From Anaerolineae bacterium (GTDB lineage Bacteria; Chloroflexota; Anaerolineae; B4-G1; SLSP01): a stretch of DNA of 5,330 nt. The notes beneath the pieces were generated by a model. That model was not told where the DNA came from, did no database searches, and was given only the letters and a program-made list of their open reading frames with translations. The translations under genes were made by a program, and so were the position numbers. Position 1 is the stretch's first letter. Every line of letters starts with the position of its first letter. Of the stretch, positions 1 to 5,325 are shown piece after piece. Location of the stretch: NCBI GenBank assembly GCA_021159805.1, contig JAGHDT010000278.1, positions 1 through 5,330 on the forward strand, written 5' to 3'.

Positions 1-1109
1 GACTTGAAGCTGTCCATCCCAAGGATGAAAACGACCCCTGAGATCTGCCCCATAAGCAAAAGCAGACCGTTGGACGTGCCCTCCGGTGCCGGATAGGCAA
101 TCTCAGCCCCATACTGGAACCCGACCGGGCCTGAGCTCAGCAAGGAAAAGCCCAAGACAAAGGCTGAGGCGAGCAGGAGCCAGTAGCTGGTCACATAGGT
201 GATGCCGACAAGTCCGAGACTCGCGCCGGCCAGGGACAGAATCATGAAAGGAATCCTCTTCCGATAATGATCAGAGAGCGCGGGGATGACCAGGGCACCG
301 ACAATGCCGCCCACGATCATCAGGCCTCCGATGGTTCCGGCCTGGGTGATCGAGAACCCTCTTGGCCTCACGATGTCTTCGATCCACGTCGTCACCGCAT
401 TGAACACGCCCAGCCCCACGAAGAAGATAACCATCAAGAAGACAAAATCCTTCTTGCGCAGAGCTCCCTTGAGGCCATCGAAAACCAGGGAGCGCGCTTC
501 CTGATCTGGGGGGCACGGAGGCGTTGGCGGACGTTCCCGGGCAACTCCAAGAAAGACAACCGCAGCGATAACGGACACAATCCCGTAGACGACAAGCATA
601 CCGCCAACGCCGGATTGGATGGTCAGGTATGGCGTTAGCGCCAATGCCACGACGATGCCGAGGTACATAGCCAGTGATCCAAGGCCCGCAGCGGTGGCGC
701 GCTCCTCAATGGGAAACCAGCGAACAGCCACGGTCGTCACGGCATTGAGGATGAAGGGCTGCCCGATAGCAATCCCCAGTTGCGCAATGAGCACCCAGGT
801 GTAGTCTGCCGCCACCAGGCCTCGCAACAGGCCGAAGACCCCCGTCAGCACGGCGCCAATGCCTACAGCGACCCGGATTCCGTAGGTGTCTATGACCCAC
901 GAGGCGGGGATCGAGACGATGATGTAGACGATCATGAAGCTCATGGACAAGAGACCGATGCTGAGGTCAGAGACCGCATAGTACTTGGCGGCGCTGCCTG
1001 TGATCGAGGCAAAGGTTATCCACAGAAGTTGGTTGATGGCAACTGCGAACATGAACGCAAGAAGCACGACCCAGCGGTACCCATAAACTTTGAACTTAGT
1101 TTGTTCCAT
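1..1109 (-). CDS. FLVCR-like MFS transporter, 3' end cut by window edge
   Basis: Twelve-helix secondary carrier of the major facilitator superfamily in the inner membrane; 369 residues are visible and the last helices (probably 11-12) lie outside the window. The ATG at 1109-1107 gives an N-terminus MEQTKFKVYGYRWVVLL that runs straight into helix 1. Residues 116-122 (GQPFILN), 130-137 (RWFPIEER, then ATAAG) and 339-348 (YPAPEGTSNG) match conserved stretches of the FLVCR family, whose animal members are described as haem and, more recently, choline/ethanolamine transporters. A central cytoplasmic loop near residues 193-220 is rich in Pro, Arg and Lys and separates the two six-helix halves. An AGGAG at 1121-1125 lies 11 nt before the ATG. 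The gene follows the cysteine-rich membrane protein on the same strand after a 129-bp gap. The MFS call is secure, the FLVCR-like call is from motif memory, and the substrate is unknown. Confidence 0.9.
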   Translation of the reverse strand, partial: MEQTKFKVYGYRWVVLLAFMFAVAINQLLWITFASITGSAAKYYAVSDLSIGLLSMSFMIVYIIVSIPASWVIDTYGIRVAVGIGAVLTGVFGLLRGLVAADYTWVLIAQLGIAIGQPFILNAVTTVAVRWFPIEERATAAGLGSLAMYLGIVVALALTPYLTIQSGVGGMLVVYGIVSVIAAVVFLGVARERPPTPPCPPDQEARSLVFDGLKGALRKKDFVFLMVIFFVGLGVFNAVTTWIEDIVRPRGFSITQAGTIGGLMIVGGIVGALVIPALSDHYRKRIPFMILSLAGASLGLVGITYVTSYWLLLASAFVLGFSLLSSGPVGFQYGAEIAYPAPEGTSNGLLLLMGQISGVVFILGMDSFK

Positions 1110-1238
1110 GAGAATAAGATCTCCTGTTAAGCTGATTTGGCTCGCCCCTCTCGCCTGGTGGAAAGAGCCAGCGTCGCCCAGACCTCCCTGTATCTCTGGG
1201 GCAAGGCTTCATATGCATCTTGGCGCACAGCTAGAACT
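1110..1238. other. 129-bp gap between cysteine-rich protein gene and transporter gene
   Basis: No gene is seen. On the minus strand there is only a weak potential hairpin (CCCAGA paired with TCTGGG around a 12-nt loop) without a T run, so there is no clear terminator. This keeps open that the two flanking genes are co-transcribed. No convincing promoter was seen either. Confidence 0.4.
1119..1125 (-). promoter_or_regulatory. Ribosome binding site of the FLVCR-like transporter
   Basis: The minus strand reads AGGAGAT here. The AGGAG core ends 11 nt before the ATG at 1109, slightly longer than the usual spacing. It supports this ATG as the start, because no better start/SD pair is visible nearby. 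Confidence 0.6.
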
Positions 1239-1880
1239 TCAGGTGGAACGATCTGTCATATGCCCTTGTTTGTATTTCTCCCATGCCCTTCCAATAGCAG
1301 GATTTCTGTCGAAAAACCTCTTTCTAAGTTCACTGTCGATAGTGTTGAATGGACAGGCGAAATTCATGCAATGACTGCAGTACAGGACCTTCAGCGCCCA
1401 CTTCCAGACAACTATCAATACGATGTATAACCCCAACAACCCATAGCTCTTCTGCAGCAACGCAGGGACCACGGGGCCACTCAGTATGACGAAGAATCCA
1501 AGATAGAAAACCACCCTCTCCAAGGACGACATTGGATAGGGTCTGTATTTCCAGAGCTTGGGAGACCCATAGTTCGCCCAACACTGCAGGGATTTCAGCG
1601 TCGGTTCGGCGTAATGCGGGCAATGTGAACAGAGGACGCGAATCTCAATGAGGCCAAAATAGGATAGGATGAACAAGATCCACGGTATCAACAGATATGG
1701 GTTGAACCGAAAGATCAGAAACCCAGCTAGAAGGAAGACCGGAAGAGCCATCGACAGAAATCTCAGCAACTGCCTGATGTTGAAGTGGCAGACCAGGTCT
1801 TCAGAGACGCCACATCCGTCACAGTTCTCTGCTGTGCAGGTATAAAGCGGTTCATTCGGATCCAGGAACATCTTTGACAT
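1239..1880 (-). CDS. Cysteine-rich four-helix membrane protein with duplicated CSHC motif
   Basis: 213 residues; not assigned to a named family. The start is the ATG at 1880, chosen because AGGAGG lies 7 nt upstream; a longer frame to 1961 would add 27 residues encoded across this SD site. Seen: an N-terminal cysteine cluster (C15, C20, C23, C31), hydrophobic segments at about 41-57, 62-80, 123-142 and 146-166, and two similar motifs just after helix 2 and helix 4: C84-S-H-C87-x-x-Y-A and C168-S-H-C171-x-x-F-A-C176-P. C100 makes ten cysteines in all. The layout (helix, helix, CSHC) twice suggests internal duplication. With four helices, all cysteine clusters fall on one face; basic residues near 108-122 and 186-192 suggest this is the cytoplasm. 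Metal or Fe-S binding and redox work with the downstream transporter are inference only. Confidence 0.85.
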   Translation of the reverse strand: MSKMFLDPNEPLYTCTAENCDGCGVSEDLVCHFNIRQLLRFLSMALPVFLLAGFLIFRFNPYLLIPWILFILSYFGLIEIRVLCSHCPHYAEPTLKSLQCWANYGSPKLWKYRPYPMSSLERVVFYLGFFVILSGPVVPALLQKSYGLLGLYIVLIVVWKWALKVLYCSHCMNFACPFNTIDSELRKRFFDRNPAIGRAWEKYKQGHMTDRST

Positions 1881-1887
1881 ACTAGCG

Positions 1888-1893
1888 CCTCCT
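1888..1893 (-). promoter_or_regulatory. Shine-Dalgarno site that fixes the start of the cysteine-rich protein
   Basis: A perfect AGGAGG on the minus strand, 7 nt before the ATG at 1880. It decides against the longer upstream start at 1961, which would translate through this site. Confidence 0.85.
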
Positions 1894-1968
1894 ACAGATA
1901 CCCCACCCTGTACCGTCGCAATCTCCACCCCCACCACTCCTGCGCGACACGATGCAGACAAGTCTACA

Positions 1969-2157
1969 TCATCGCATCACCAACCGCAAATAGACACGGC
2001 GGAGTTGCGCCCGCTGAGCTATCACGGCGGCAGCGATCTGATCAGCCCAGGCTCGTCGCTGGGCAGGCGGCCCAAAATCCCACTCGTCCGCGACTCTGTG
2101 CAGCGGCTTATACAAGGTGGGCGATTTCACTGATAGCCGCCAGCGGCGAGTCAACAC
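1969..2157 (-). pseudogene. Possible frameshifted 3' remnant of the upstream broken frame
   Basis: A 62-codon minus-strand frame overlaps the end of the 2716-2108 frame in a different phase. Its second half is coding-like (ADEWDFGPPAQRRAWADQI, then an Ala/Arg/Leu-rich helical stretch), while its first residues look out of frame. This fits a frameshift somewhere in 2108-2157 that joined the two in an ancestor. It has no SD and no recognised family. It ends just upstream of the cysteine-rich protein gene. Confidence 0.2.
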
Positions 2158-2716
2158 CAGATGGAACGTACTCTCTCTCGCTGCGAACCACGGGCCACCA
2201 ACTCACTGTAGATGCGCTGATCGGCGGCGTCTGTGCACAGGGAATCAGTGTAGTGTAGAACTCGCCGCCGCGGACCTCATCGGGCGGAGGGTCCAGAGGA
2301 TGGCTGTCGTACGCCGGGTACCCGATCAGCGTATGGATGTTCGGCGACAACTAGAATTACGCATCGATGACAACTAGAAATGCCCATGCCGTAGAGTTAG
2401 TCCACCGGGGCGTACGCATCTCATATGGCGTAGCGCTGCAATTGTCACCCCGAGTGGCTCTGACACCCGATCTCGACCCCGAGCCGCGCAAACGAGGGAT
2501 CTTGTGACCCCAAGGCCTCGGCATCAGCGTGACAGGATCCTTCACTACACCGTCTTGCCCGGTAATGTGGCTGCAAGAGCCGTTCAGGATGACTACGTAC
2601 GCCTTGGGCAGTCCGCTGATAGGATCAAAGGGATTGTTACGCACACGGCCACGTCGTAGCCACACCAGGCGCCTCACTCGAGAGCGCGATGCTTGCCGGC
2701 GACGACAGGATGCCAA
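2108..2716 (-). pseudogene. Possible pseudogene: single frame broken by TAA and TAG
   Basis: Reading leftwards from 2716, a 119-codon stretch ends at TAA (2359-2357). One codon later comes TAG (2353-2351), and the same frame then stays open for 80 more codons to a TAA at 2110-2108. Coding-like segments include PFDPISGLPKAYVVILNG in the first part and TLIGYPAYDSHPLDPPPDEV in the second, with many G/C third positions. The two stops lie in an 11-bp direct repeat (GACAACTAGAA on the plus strand, 23-bp period), so a small duplication may have disrupted the gene. No family was recognised. No good start site is present: the apparent Met near 2716 lacks an SD, and the second part could only begin at TTG. 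It could also be chance open frame in G+C-rich DNA. Confidence 0.3.
2346..2379. repeat. 11-bp direct repeat, 23-bp period
   Basis: GACAACTAGAA occurs at 2346-2356 and again at 2369-2379, separated by 12 bp. On the minus strand it places in-frame stops between two long open stretches, so it may be the scar of a short duplication. Confidence 0.6.
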
Positions 2717-2729
2717 GCATGCGCGAGGG

Positions 2730-2760
2730 GATCACATGAGCTGGAGGTGCCGATCACATG
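2730..2760. repeat. 9-bp direct repeat, 22-bp period
   Basis: GATCACATG occurs at 2730-2738 and 2752-2760. The 22-bp period is about two helical turns, which would suit protein binding on one DNA face, but no promoter is visible and chance is possible. Confidence 0.4.
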
Positions 2761-2796
2761 CGCGGCGAACCTCGCGAACGATCAGCACCGGCAGCG

Positions 2797-2832
2797 CCCA
2801 ACTGCTGTCCCTTTCGTGGTCCAGCAGTTGGG
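2797..2832. repeat. 11-bp perfect inverted repeat with 14-nt loop
   Basis: CCCAACTGCTG (2797-2807) is the exact reverse complement of CAGCAGTTGGG (2822-2832). There is no T run on either side, so it is not a canonical intrinsic terminator. It could be a binding site, a transposon-end remnant or a structured transcript element. It lies about 140 bp past the rubrerythrin stop. Confidence 0.55.
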
Positions 2833-2940
2833 GGTCACTACGTGCGAGCACAACCTTGGTGGTTTCTCATGTGCAAGCTGCAAGCGCTCTGCACCAACCC
2901 GCCCCCACAGCGCAGCAGCACGACAGACGGGCGGGCGCAA

Positions 2941-2962
2941 GGACCCGCCAGGCGGCTGGTCC
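2941..2962 (-). terminator. Hairpin just after rubrerythrin, possible terminator without U tract
   Basis: On the minus strand GGACC pairs with GGTCC and, after an A-G mismatch, GCC pairs with GGC around the loop GCCT. It starts 12 nt past the rubrerythrin TAA. The T-rich stretch precedes rather than follows the stem, so classical intrinsic termination is doubtful; it may protect the 3' end of the mRNA. Confidence 0.35.
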
Positions 2963-2974
2963 AAAAGACCTTGC

Positions 2975-3550
2975 TTACCAGCCTTCGCTCAACAGCTCGA
3001 AGTACGCCTGCGCGTGCGCGCAAGCCGGACATTTCGTCGGCGGTTCGGTACCCTCGTGGACATAGCCGCAGTTGCTGCACTTCCACTTTACGACACTATC
3101 ACGCTTGAAAACCCTGCCCTTCTCGACGTTCTCAAGGAACCCCAGGAACCTCTTCTCGTGCTGCTTTTCGGCCACCGCTATCGCTCTGAACACCGCTGCG
3201 ATATCGGAGAAACCCTCTTCTTTGGCTACCTTGGCAAACTCGGGATACATCTGCGTATGTTCGTAGTTTTCACCCGCAGCGGAAGCCGCGAGATTTTCCG
3301 CCGTCTTTCCGATGACGCCTGCAGGAAAGGCAGCGCTGATCTCGACCTCACCACCCTCGAGGAACTTGAAGAGCCTCTCGGCATGCTCCTTCTCGTTCGC
3401 CGCTGTCTCCAGAAACATGGCGCCGATCTGCACGTAGCCATCCTTCTTCGCCTGCGATGCAAAGTAAGTGTAGCGATTTCGTGCCTGCGACTCTCCCGCA
3501 AAAGCCGTCAAGAGATTCCGCTCAGTTTTCGTTCCCTTTACACTCTTCAC
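2975..3550 (-). CDS. rbr: Rubrerythrin (di-iron peroxidase with rubredoxin domain)
   Basis: Cytoplasmic non-haem iron protein of 191 residues, the usual length of classical rubrerythrins, which reduce hydrogen peroxide in anaerobes with electrons from rubredoxin/NAD(P)H systems. Residues 10-145 form the ferritin-like four-helix domain with the full ligand set E20, E53, H56, E94, E97, E128 and H131. Residues 155-185 form the C-terminal rubredoxin-like domain with C158-x-x-C161 and C174-x-x-C177 for one iron. The start is GTG at 3550-3548: GGGAG lies 7 nt upstream, and the nearby ATG at 3555 is out of frame and stops after two codons. The gene stands alone between a repeat-rich spacer and a degraded region. 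No peroxide-responsive operator could be identified with confidence. Confidence 0.97.
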   Translation of the reverse strand: MKSVKGTKTERNLLTAFAGESQARNRYTYFASQAKKDGYVQIGAMFLETAANEKEHAERLFKFLEGGEVEISAAFPAGVIGKTAENLAASAAGENYEHTQMYPEFAKVAKEEGFSDIAAVFRAIAVAEKQHEKRFLGFLENVEKGRVFKRDSVVKWKCSNCGYVHEGTEPPTKCPACAHAQAYFELLSEGW

Positions 3551-3556
3551 TTCATA

Positions 3557-3564
3557 TCTCCCTT
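3557..3564 (-). promoter_or_regulatory. Ribosome binding site of rubrerythrin
   Basis: The minus strand reads AAGGGAGA; GGGAG ends 7 nt before the GTG start. An ATG lies between the SD and the GTG, but it opens only ATG-AAG-TGA, so the GTG is the real start. Confidence 0.75.
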
Positions 3565-3600
3565 ACTTGGTCCAGTGACCGTTGATGCTGCAACAGACTC

Positions 3601-3771
3601 TCAGCCGAAAAACACATCACCTTCGATGTCAAATGCCGCCTCTGGGGCCTCCTTTCCCGGAAGATTACGAAGAAAAAGATCTACACAAGTCCAGAAATCT
3701 CGCATATTGCGAAACAGACCTGCATTGCACTCCTGCGGGGTTTCATTGCAGGTCTGTTGACAGTCTACCAC
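3601..3771 (-). CDS. Possible small cysteine-containing protein upstream of rubrerythrin
   Basis: The frame from a GTG at 3771 encodes 56 residues; an internal ATG at 3705 would give only 34. Four cysteines at positions 4, 8, 15 and 29, an aromatic stretch (MRDFWTCVDLFLRNLPG) and an acidic tail ending DIEGDVFFG look protein-like. The frame is open back to a TGA near 3815. Against it: neither start has a good SD, it contains the 12-bp inverted repeat, and another phase has short ATG frames across the same DNA. It ends 50 nt before the rubrerythrin GTG, so it could be a leader cistron or simply non-coding spacer. No family was recognised. Confidence 0.22.
   Translation of the reverse strand: MVDCQQTCNETPQECNAGLFRNMRDFWTCVDLFLRNLPGKEAPEAAFDIEGDVFFG
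3700..3712. promoter_or_regulatory. 13-bp palindrome TCGCA-TAT-TGCGA, operator-like
   Basis: Perfect 5-bp arms around TAT, directly abutting the larger inverted repeat and 150 bp upstream of the rubrerythrin start. Its size and symmetry suit a dimeric regulator, but no specific regulator consensus was matched. Confidence 0.35.
3713..3758. repeat. 12-bp perfect inverted repeat with 22-nt loop
   Basis: AACAGACCTGCA (3713-3724) is the exact reverse complement of TGCAGGTCTGTT (3747-3758). CATTGCA also occurs as a direct repeat at 3723-3729 and 3744-3750. On the minus strand only three T residues follow the stem, so it is a poor intrinsic terminator. It may still fold in the mRNA between the transporter and rubrerythrin, or be a dispersed intergenic repeat. 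Confidence 0.6.
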
Positions 3772-3786
3772 CGTTCCGCCGCACGA

Positions 3787-3812
3787 GCGAATCCGGATTT
3801 CTGGAGATTCGC
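3787..3812. repeat. 7-bp inverted repeat GCGAATC/GATTCGC
   Basis: Perfect 7-bp arms enclose 12 nt; the palindrome ATCCGGAT (3791-3798) overlaps the left arm. The neighbouring stretch resembles in style the GGATTC-palindrome-type intergenic repeats found in many genomes, but copy number cannot be judged from one window. Confidence 0.4.
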
Positions 3813-3929
3813 ATCATGTGGCAACCCAAGAAACTGCTCGATCAGAGGAACTCCACACCCATAAGATCAAACCTTGACCCTAGCAGAGGTCGCTGCTACC
3901 ACATCGCGCTCGGCGACGCCAGGCCCTTG

Positions 3930-5267
3930 CTACGCCGCCTGGACCTTGTGCGGCCGCCGGGCAAAGAGGACCACAACCGAAAGCACCAGCGGCAGCGCAG
4001 CAAGGACGGTCAGTGCCATCGTGTAGCTGCCGAAGAGATCGCGCGCAATGCCCATCGGCATCGGCCCCAACGCCGACCCGGCAGCACCGATCAACGCGGA
4101 AACACCGGTAATTGCCCCCAGATGCCGCCGTCCGAAGTACTTGGCCCACACCACCGCACTCACGGTCATTGCCAGACCACTGGTGACCCCCATGGCGATG
4201 CCGTAGATCAGCGCCGATGTGGTGCCGGAAAGACGCGGCGCCATCAGCAAGGTTACGGTCTGCCCCACAAGCCCCACGGAGAGCAGGAAGCGAATCGGCA
4301 CGCGGTCTGATAGCACACCGGCGATCAGGCGCACGCCGGCACCTGCAATAGCGATGGTCATAAAGGCCGCAGCAGCTGCTTCCGCCGAGAGGTTCGCGTC
4401 GTCAAAGATGCTCACCATATGGAACTGCAGCCCCGTCCCCAACATGGAGACGCAAGCGCCGCCCAACCCGATGATCCAGAATACCCACGTGTGCAGTGCC
4501 TGGGAGCGCGTCCAGTTCTCCTCAACGAAGAGAGGCGCGCCGGTATCCTTAGCGGAGACCGGCTTGGCGCCGTCCGGTAGCAGCCCGTACTCCTCAGGAG
4601 CTCGCCGGAAGAAGAGGAGGCCGACCGGCAGCATCACAGCAGCCACAAGCAGCCCCAGCAACATGTAGCTGGTACGCCACCCAAAACGTGTGATCAGCGC
4701 CTGGATCAGTGACGGAAAACTCCCGCTGCCCAATAACCCGATCGCGACGCCGACCAGGCTGAGCACAGCGCCACGTCGCCTGACCCACCAGTGATTGATC
4801 ACGTTGGAACTGATGATGGTCATGCCGCCCTGCCCCATCATCCGGATGAAGACAAAACCGACGCCAAGCATCACCGCGTTCTGGACAAAGCCCATATAGA
4901 CACAGGCCATCGCCAGTCCCACCGTGATGAAACCGACCATCACACGTGGACCCCGTCTATCGATCTGGCGCCCGATAAAGGGCAGAGCAAAGCTGGCAAT
5001 CAGCGTGCCCACGGTATAGAGCGTGCTGACCGACGAGCGGGTCAGTCCAAGATCGTCAATGAAATGCTCGATGAAGATTGAGACGGAGTAGGTCTGACCG
5101 GGGCTGCTCATGATCATCCCGATGCCGGCGGCAATCAGGATGATCCAACCATAATAGATCGGGGAACGACTCACCAGGCGGCTCGGCTTTGACGTGAGGG
5201 TCCCCCTGGGCTCTGCTGTGCAGGCGGGGTGGAGAACATCTTGAACGGTGTTGGTGCGTTGGCTCAC
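3930..5267 (-). CDS. MFS transporter, monocarboxylate/oxalate-formate-like
   Basis: 445-residue inner-membrane carrier with about twelve hydrophobic helices. A polar N-terminal tail of about 36 residues precedes YYGWIIL (38-44), the typical opening of monocarboxylate-like (MCT/OFA) MFS proteins. The loop between helices 2 and 3 has GRQIDRRGPR (99-108), a version of MFS motif A. NHWWVRRRG (158-166) follows helix 4, FGWR (195-198) precedes helix 6, and RRAPEEYGLLPDG (221-233) is the loop after helix 6, a pattern common in this group. The start is set at the GTG at 5267 because AGAGG lies 8 nt upstream. The longer ATG frame from 5324 would translate through a perfect palindrome and adds 19 unconserved-looking residues. 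The substrate is unknown; small carboxylates are a family-based guess. It is not obviously in one operon with rubrerythrin (379-bp gap). Confidence 0.93.
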   Translation of the reverse strand: MSQRTNTVQDVLHPACTAEPRGTLTSKPSRLVSRSPIYYGWIILIAAGIGMIMSSPGQTYSVSIFIEHFIDDLGLTRSSVSTLYTVGTLIASFALPFIGRQIDRRGPRVMVGFITVGLAMACVYMGFVQNAVMLGVGFVFIRMMGQGGMTIISSNVINHWWVRRRGAVLSLVGVAIGLLGSGSFPSLIQALITRFGWRTSYMLLGLLVAAVMLPVGLLFFRRAPEEYGLLPDGAKPVSAKDTGAPLFVEENWTRSQALHTWVFWIIGLGGACVSMLGTGLQFHMVSIFDDANLSAEAAAAAFMTIAIAGAGVRLIAGVLSDRVPIRFLLSVGLVGQTVTLLMAPRLSGTTSALIYGIAMGVTSGLAMTVSAVVWAKYFGRRHLGAITGVSALIGAAGSALGPMPMGIARDLFGSYTMALTVLAALPLVLSVVVLFARRPHKVQAA

Positions 5268-5275
5268 TGTGGTTG

Positions 5276-5280
5276 CCTCT
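5276..5280 (-). promoter_or_regulatory. Ribosome binding site supporting the GTG start of the MFS transporter
   Basis: AGAGG on the minus strand lies 8 nt before GTG at 5267. The alternative ATG at 5324 has no visible SD (only 6 nt of upstream sequence are in the window) and sits inside a strong palindrome. Confidence 0.55.
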
Positions 5281-5289
5281 GTACGTTGA

Positions 5290-5325
5290 TATGAACCGCG
5301 CAGGCTGTTGCCTGCGCGGTTCATA
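5290..5325. repeat. 16-bp perfect palindrome with 4-nt loop upstream of the MFS transporter
   Basis: Two 16-bp arms, with GAACCGCGCAGGC and its reverse complement as the core, flank TGTT. The minus strand gives a very stable hairpin with an AACA loop, 22 nt before the transporter start codon. No U tract follows on either strand. It may end the transcript of an upstream gene beyond the window, act in the transporter's 5' leader, or be a dispersed palindromic repeat. Confidence 0.75.

Larger units (their letters stand above)
1962..2974. other. About 1 kb without a convincing intact gene; probable decayed DNA
   Basis: Open frames here are short, overlap on both strands and lack good SD/start pairs. 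On the minus strand one frame (2716-2108) is open except for two stops 3 nt apart, and another (2157-1969) may continue it after a frameshift. On the plus strand a frame from about 2378 to 2659 is also open but is antisense to the first and has no ATG with an SD. Repeats seen: GACAACTAGAA twice (2346 and 2369), GATCACATG twice (2730 and 2752) and an 11-bp inverted repeat (2797-2832). From 2717 to 2940 no gene-like frame is seen. No transposase or phage gene was recognised. Confidence 0.5.
3551..3929. other. 379-bp spacer between MFS transporter and rubrerythrin, rich in inverted repeats
   Basis: It probably carries the end of the transporter transcript and the rubrerythrin promoter. Symmetric elements, right to left, are TAGCAG/CTGCTA (3881-3898), GCGAATC/GATTCGC (3787-3812), a 12-bp inverted repeat (3713-3758) and the palindrome TCGCA-TAT-TGCGA (3700-3712). 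A possible small minus-strand ORF ends at 3601. A consensus-like TTGACA occurs on the minus strand near 3630, but no matching -10 box lies at the right distance, so no promoter is called. Confidence 0.5.

Noticed and set aside
267..1130. Several plus-strand frames over the left edge
   Set aside because: They are antisense to the FLVCR-like transporter, which shows clear membrane helices and family motifs.
1881..1930. TTGCGA / TATCTG promoter-like pair before the cysteine-rich gene
   Set aside because: Spacing is only 15 bp and the -10 box would sit immediately against the SD site, leaving no room for a transcription start.
1881..1961. N-terminal extension of the cysteine-rich protein
   Set aside because: The extension would be translated across the AGGAGG site, is low-complexity Gly/Val-rich, and the ATG at 1880 has ideal SD spacing.
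2378..2659. Plus-strand open frame with a protein-like segment (LHYTVLPGNVAARAV)
   Set aside because: No ATG or SD at a sensible place and it overlaps the minus-strand broken frame; the evidence does not favour it as a gene.
3600..3660. TTGACA on the minus strand as a -35 box for rubrerythrin
   Set aside because: No TATAAT-like hexamer is found 16-18 bp downstream; the sequence there is TTTTTCGG.
2693..3760. Long plus-strand open frame of 355 codons across rubrerythrin
   Set aside because: It is antisense to a rubrerythrin with every ligand conserved; its product is Arg/Ser/Leu-rich, has no SD or recognisable motif, and reflects codon bias of the opposite strand.
3881..3898. TAGCAG/CTGCTA hairpin as terminator of the MFS transporter
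   Set aside because: The stem is only 6 bp and no T run follows on the minus strand; it is mentioned only as part of the spacer.
3582..4310. Plus-strand open frame of 242 codons
   Set aside because: Antisense to the 3' part of the MFS transporter and its downstream spacer; composition is His/Arg/Gln-rich as expected for a shadow frame.
5268..5324. Longer MFS transporter starting at ATG 5324
   Set aside because: The start lies inside a perfect palindrome, and a GTG with AGAGG 8 nt upstream gives a normal-length N-terminus.
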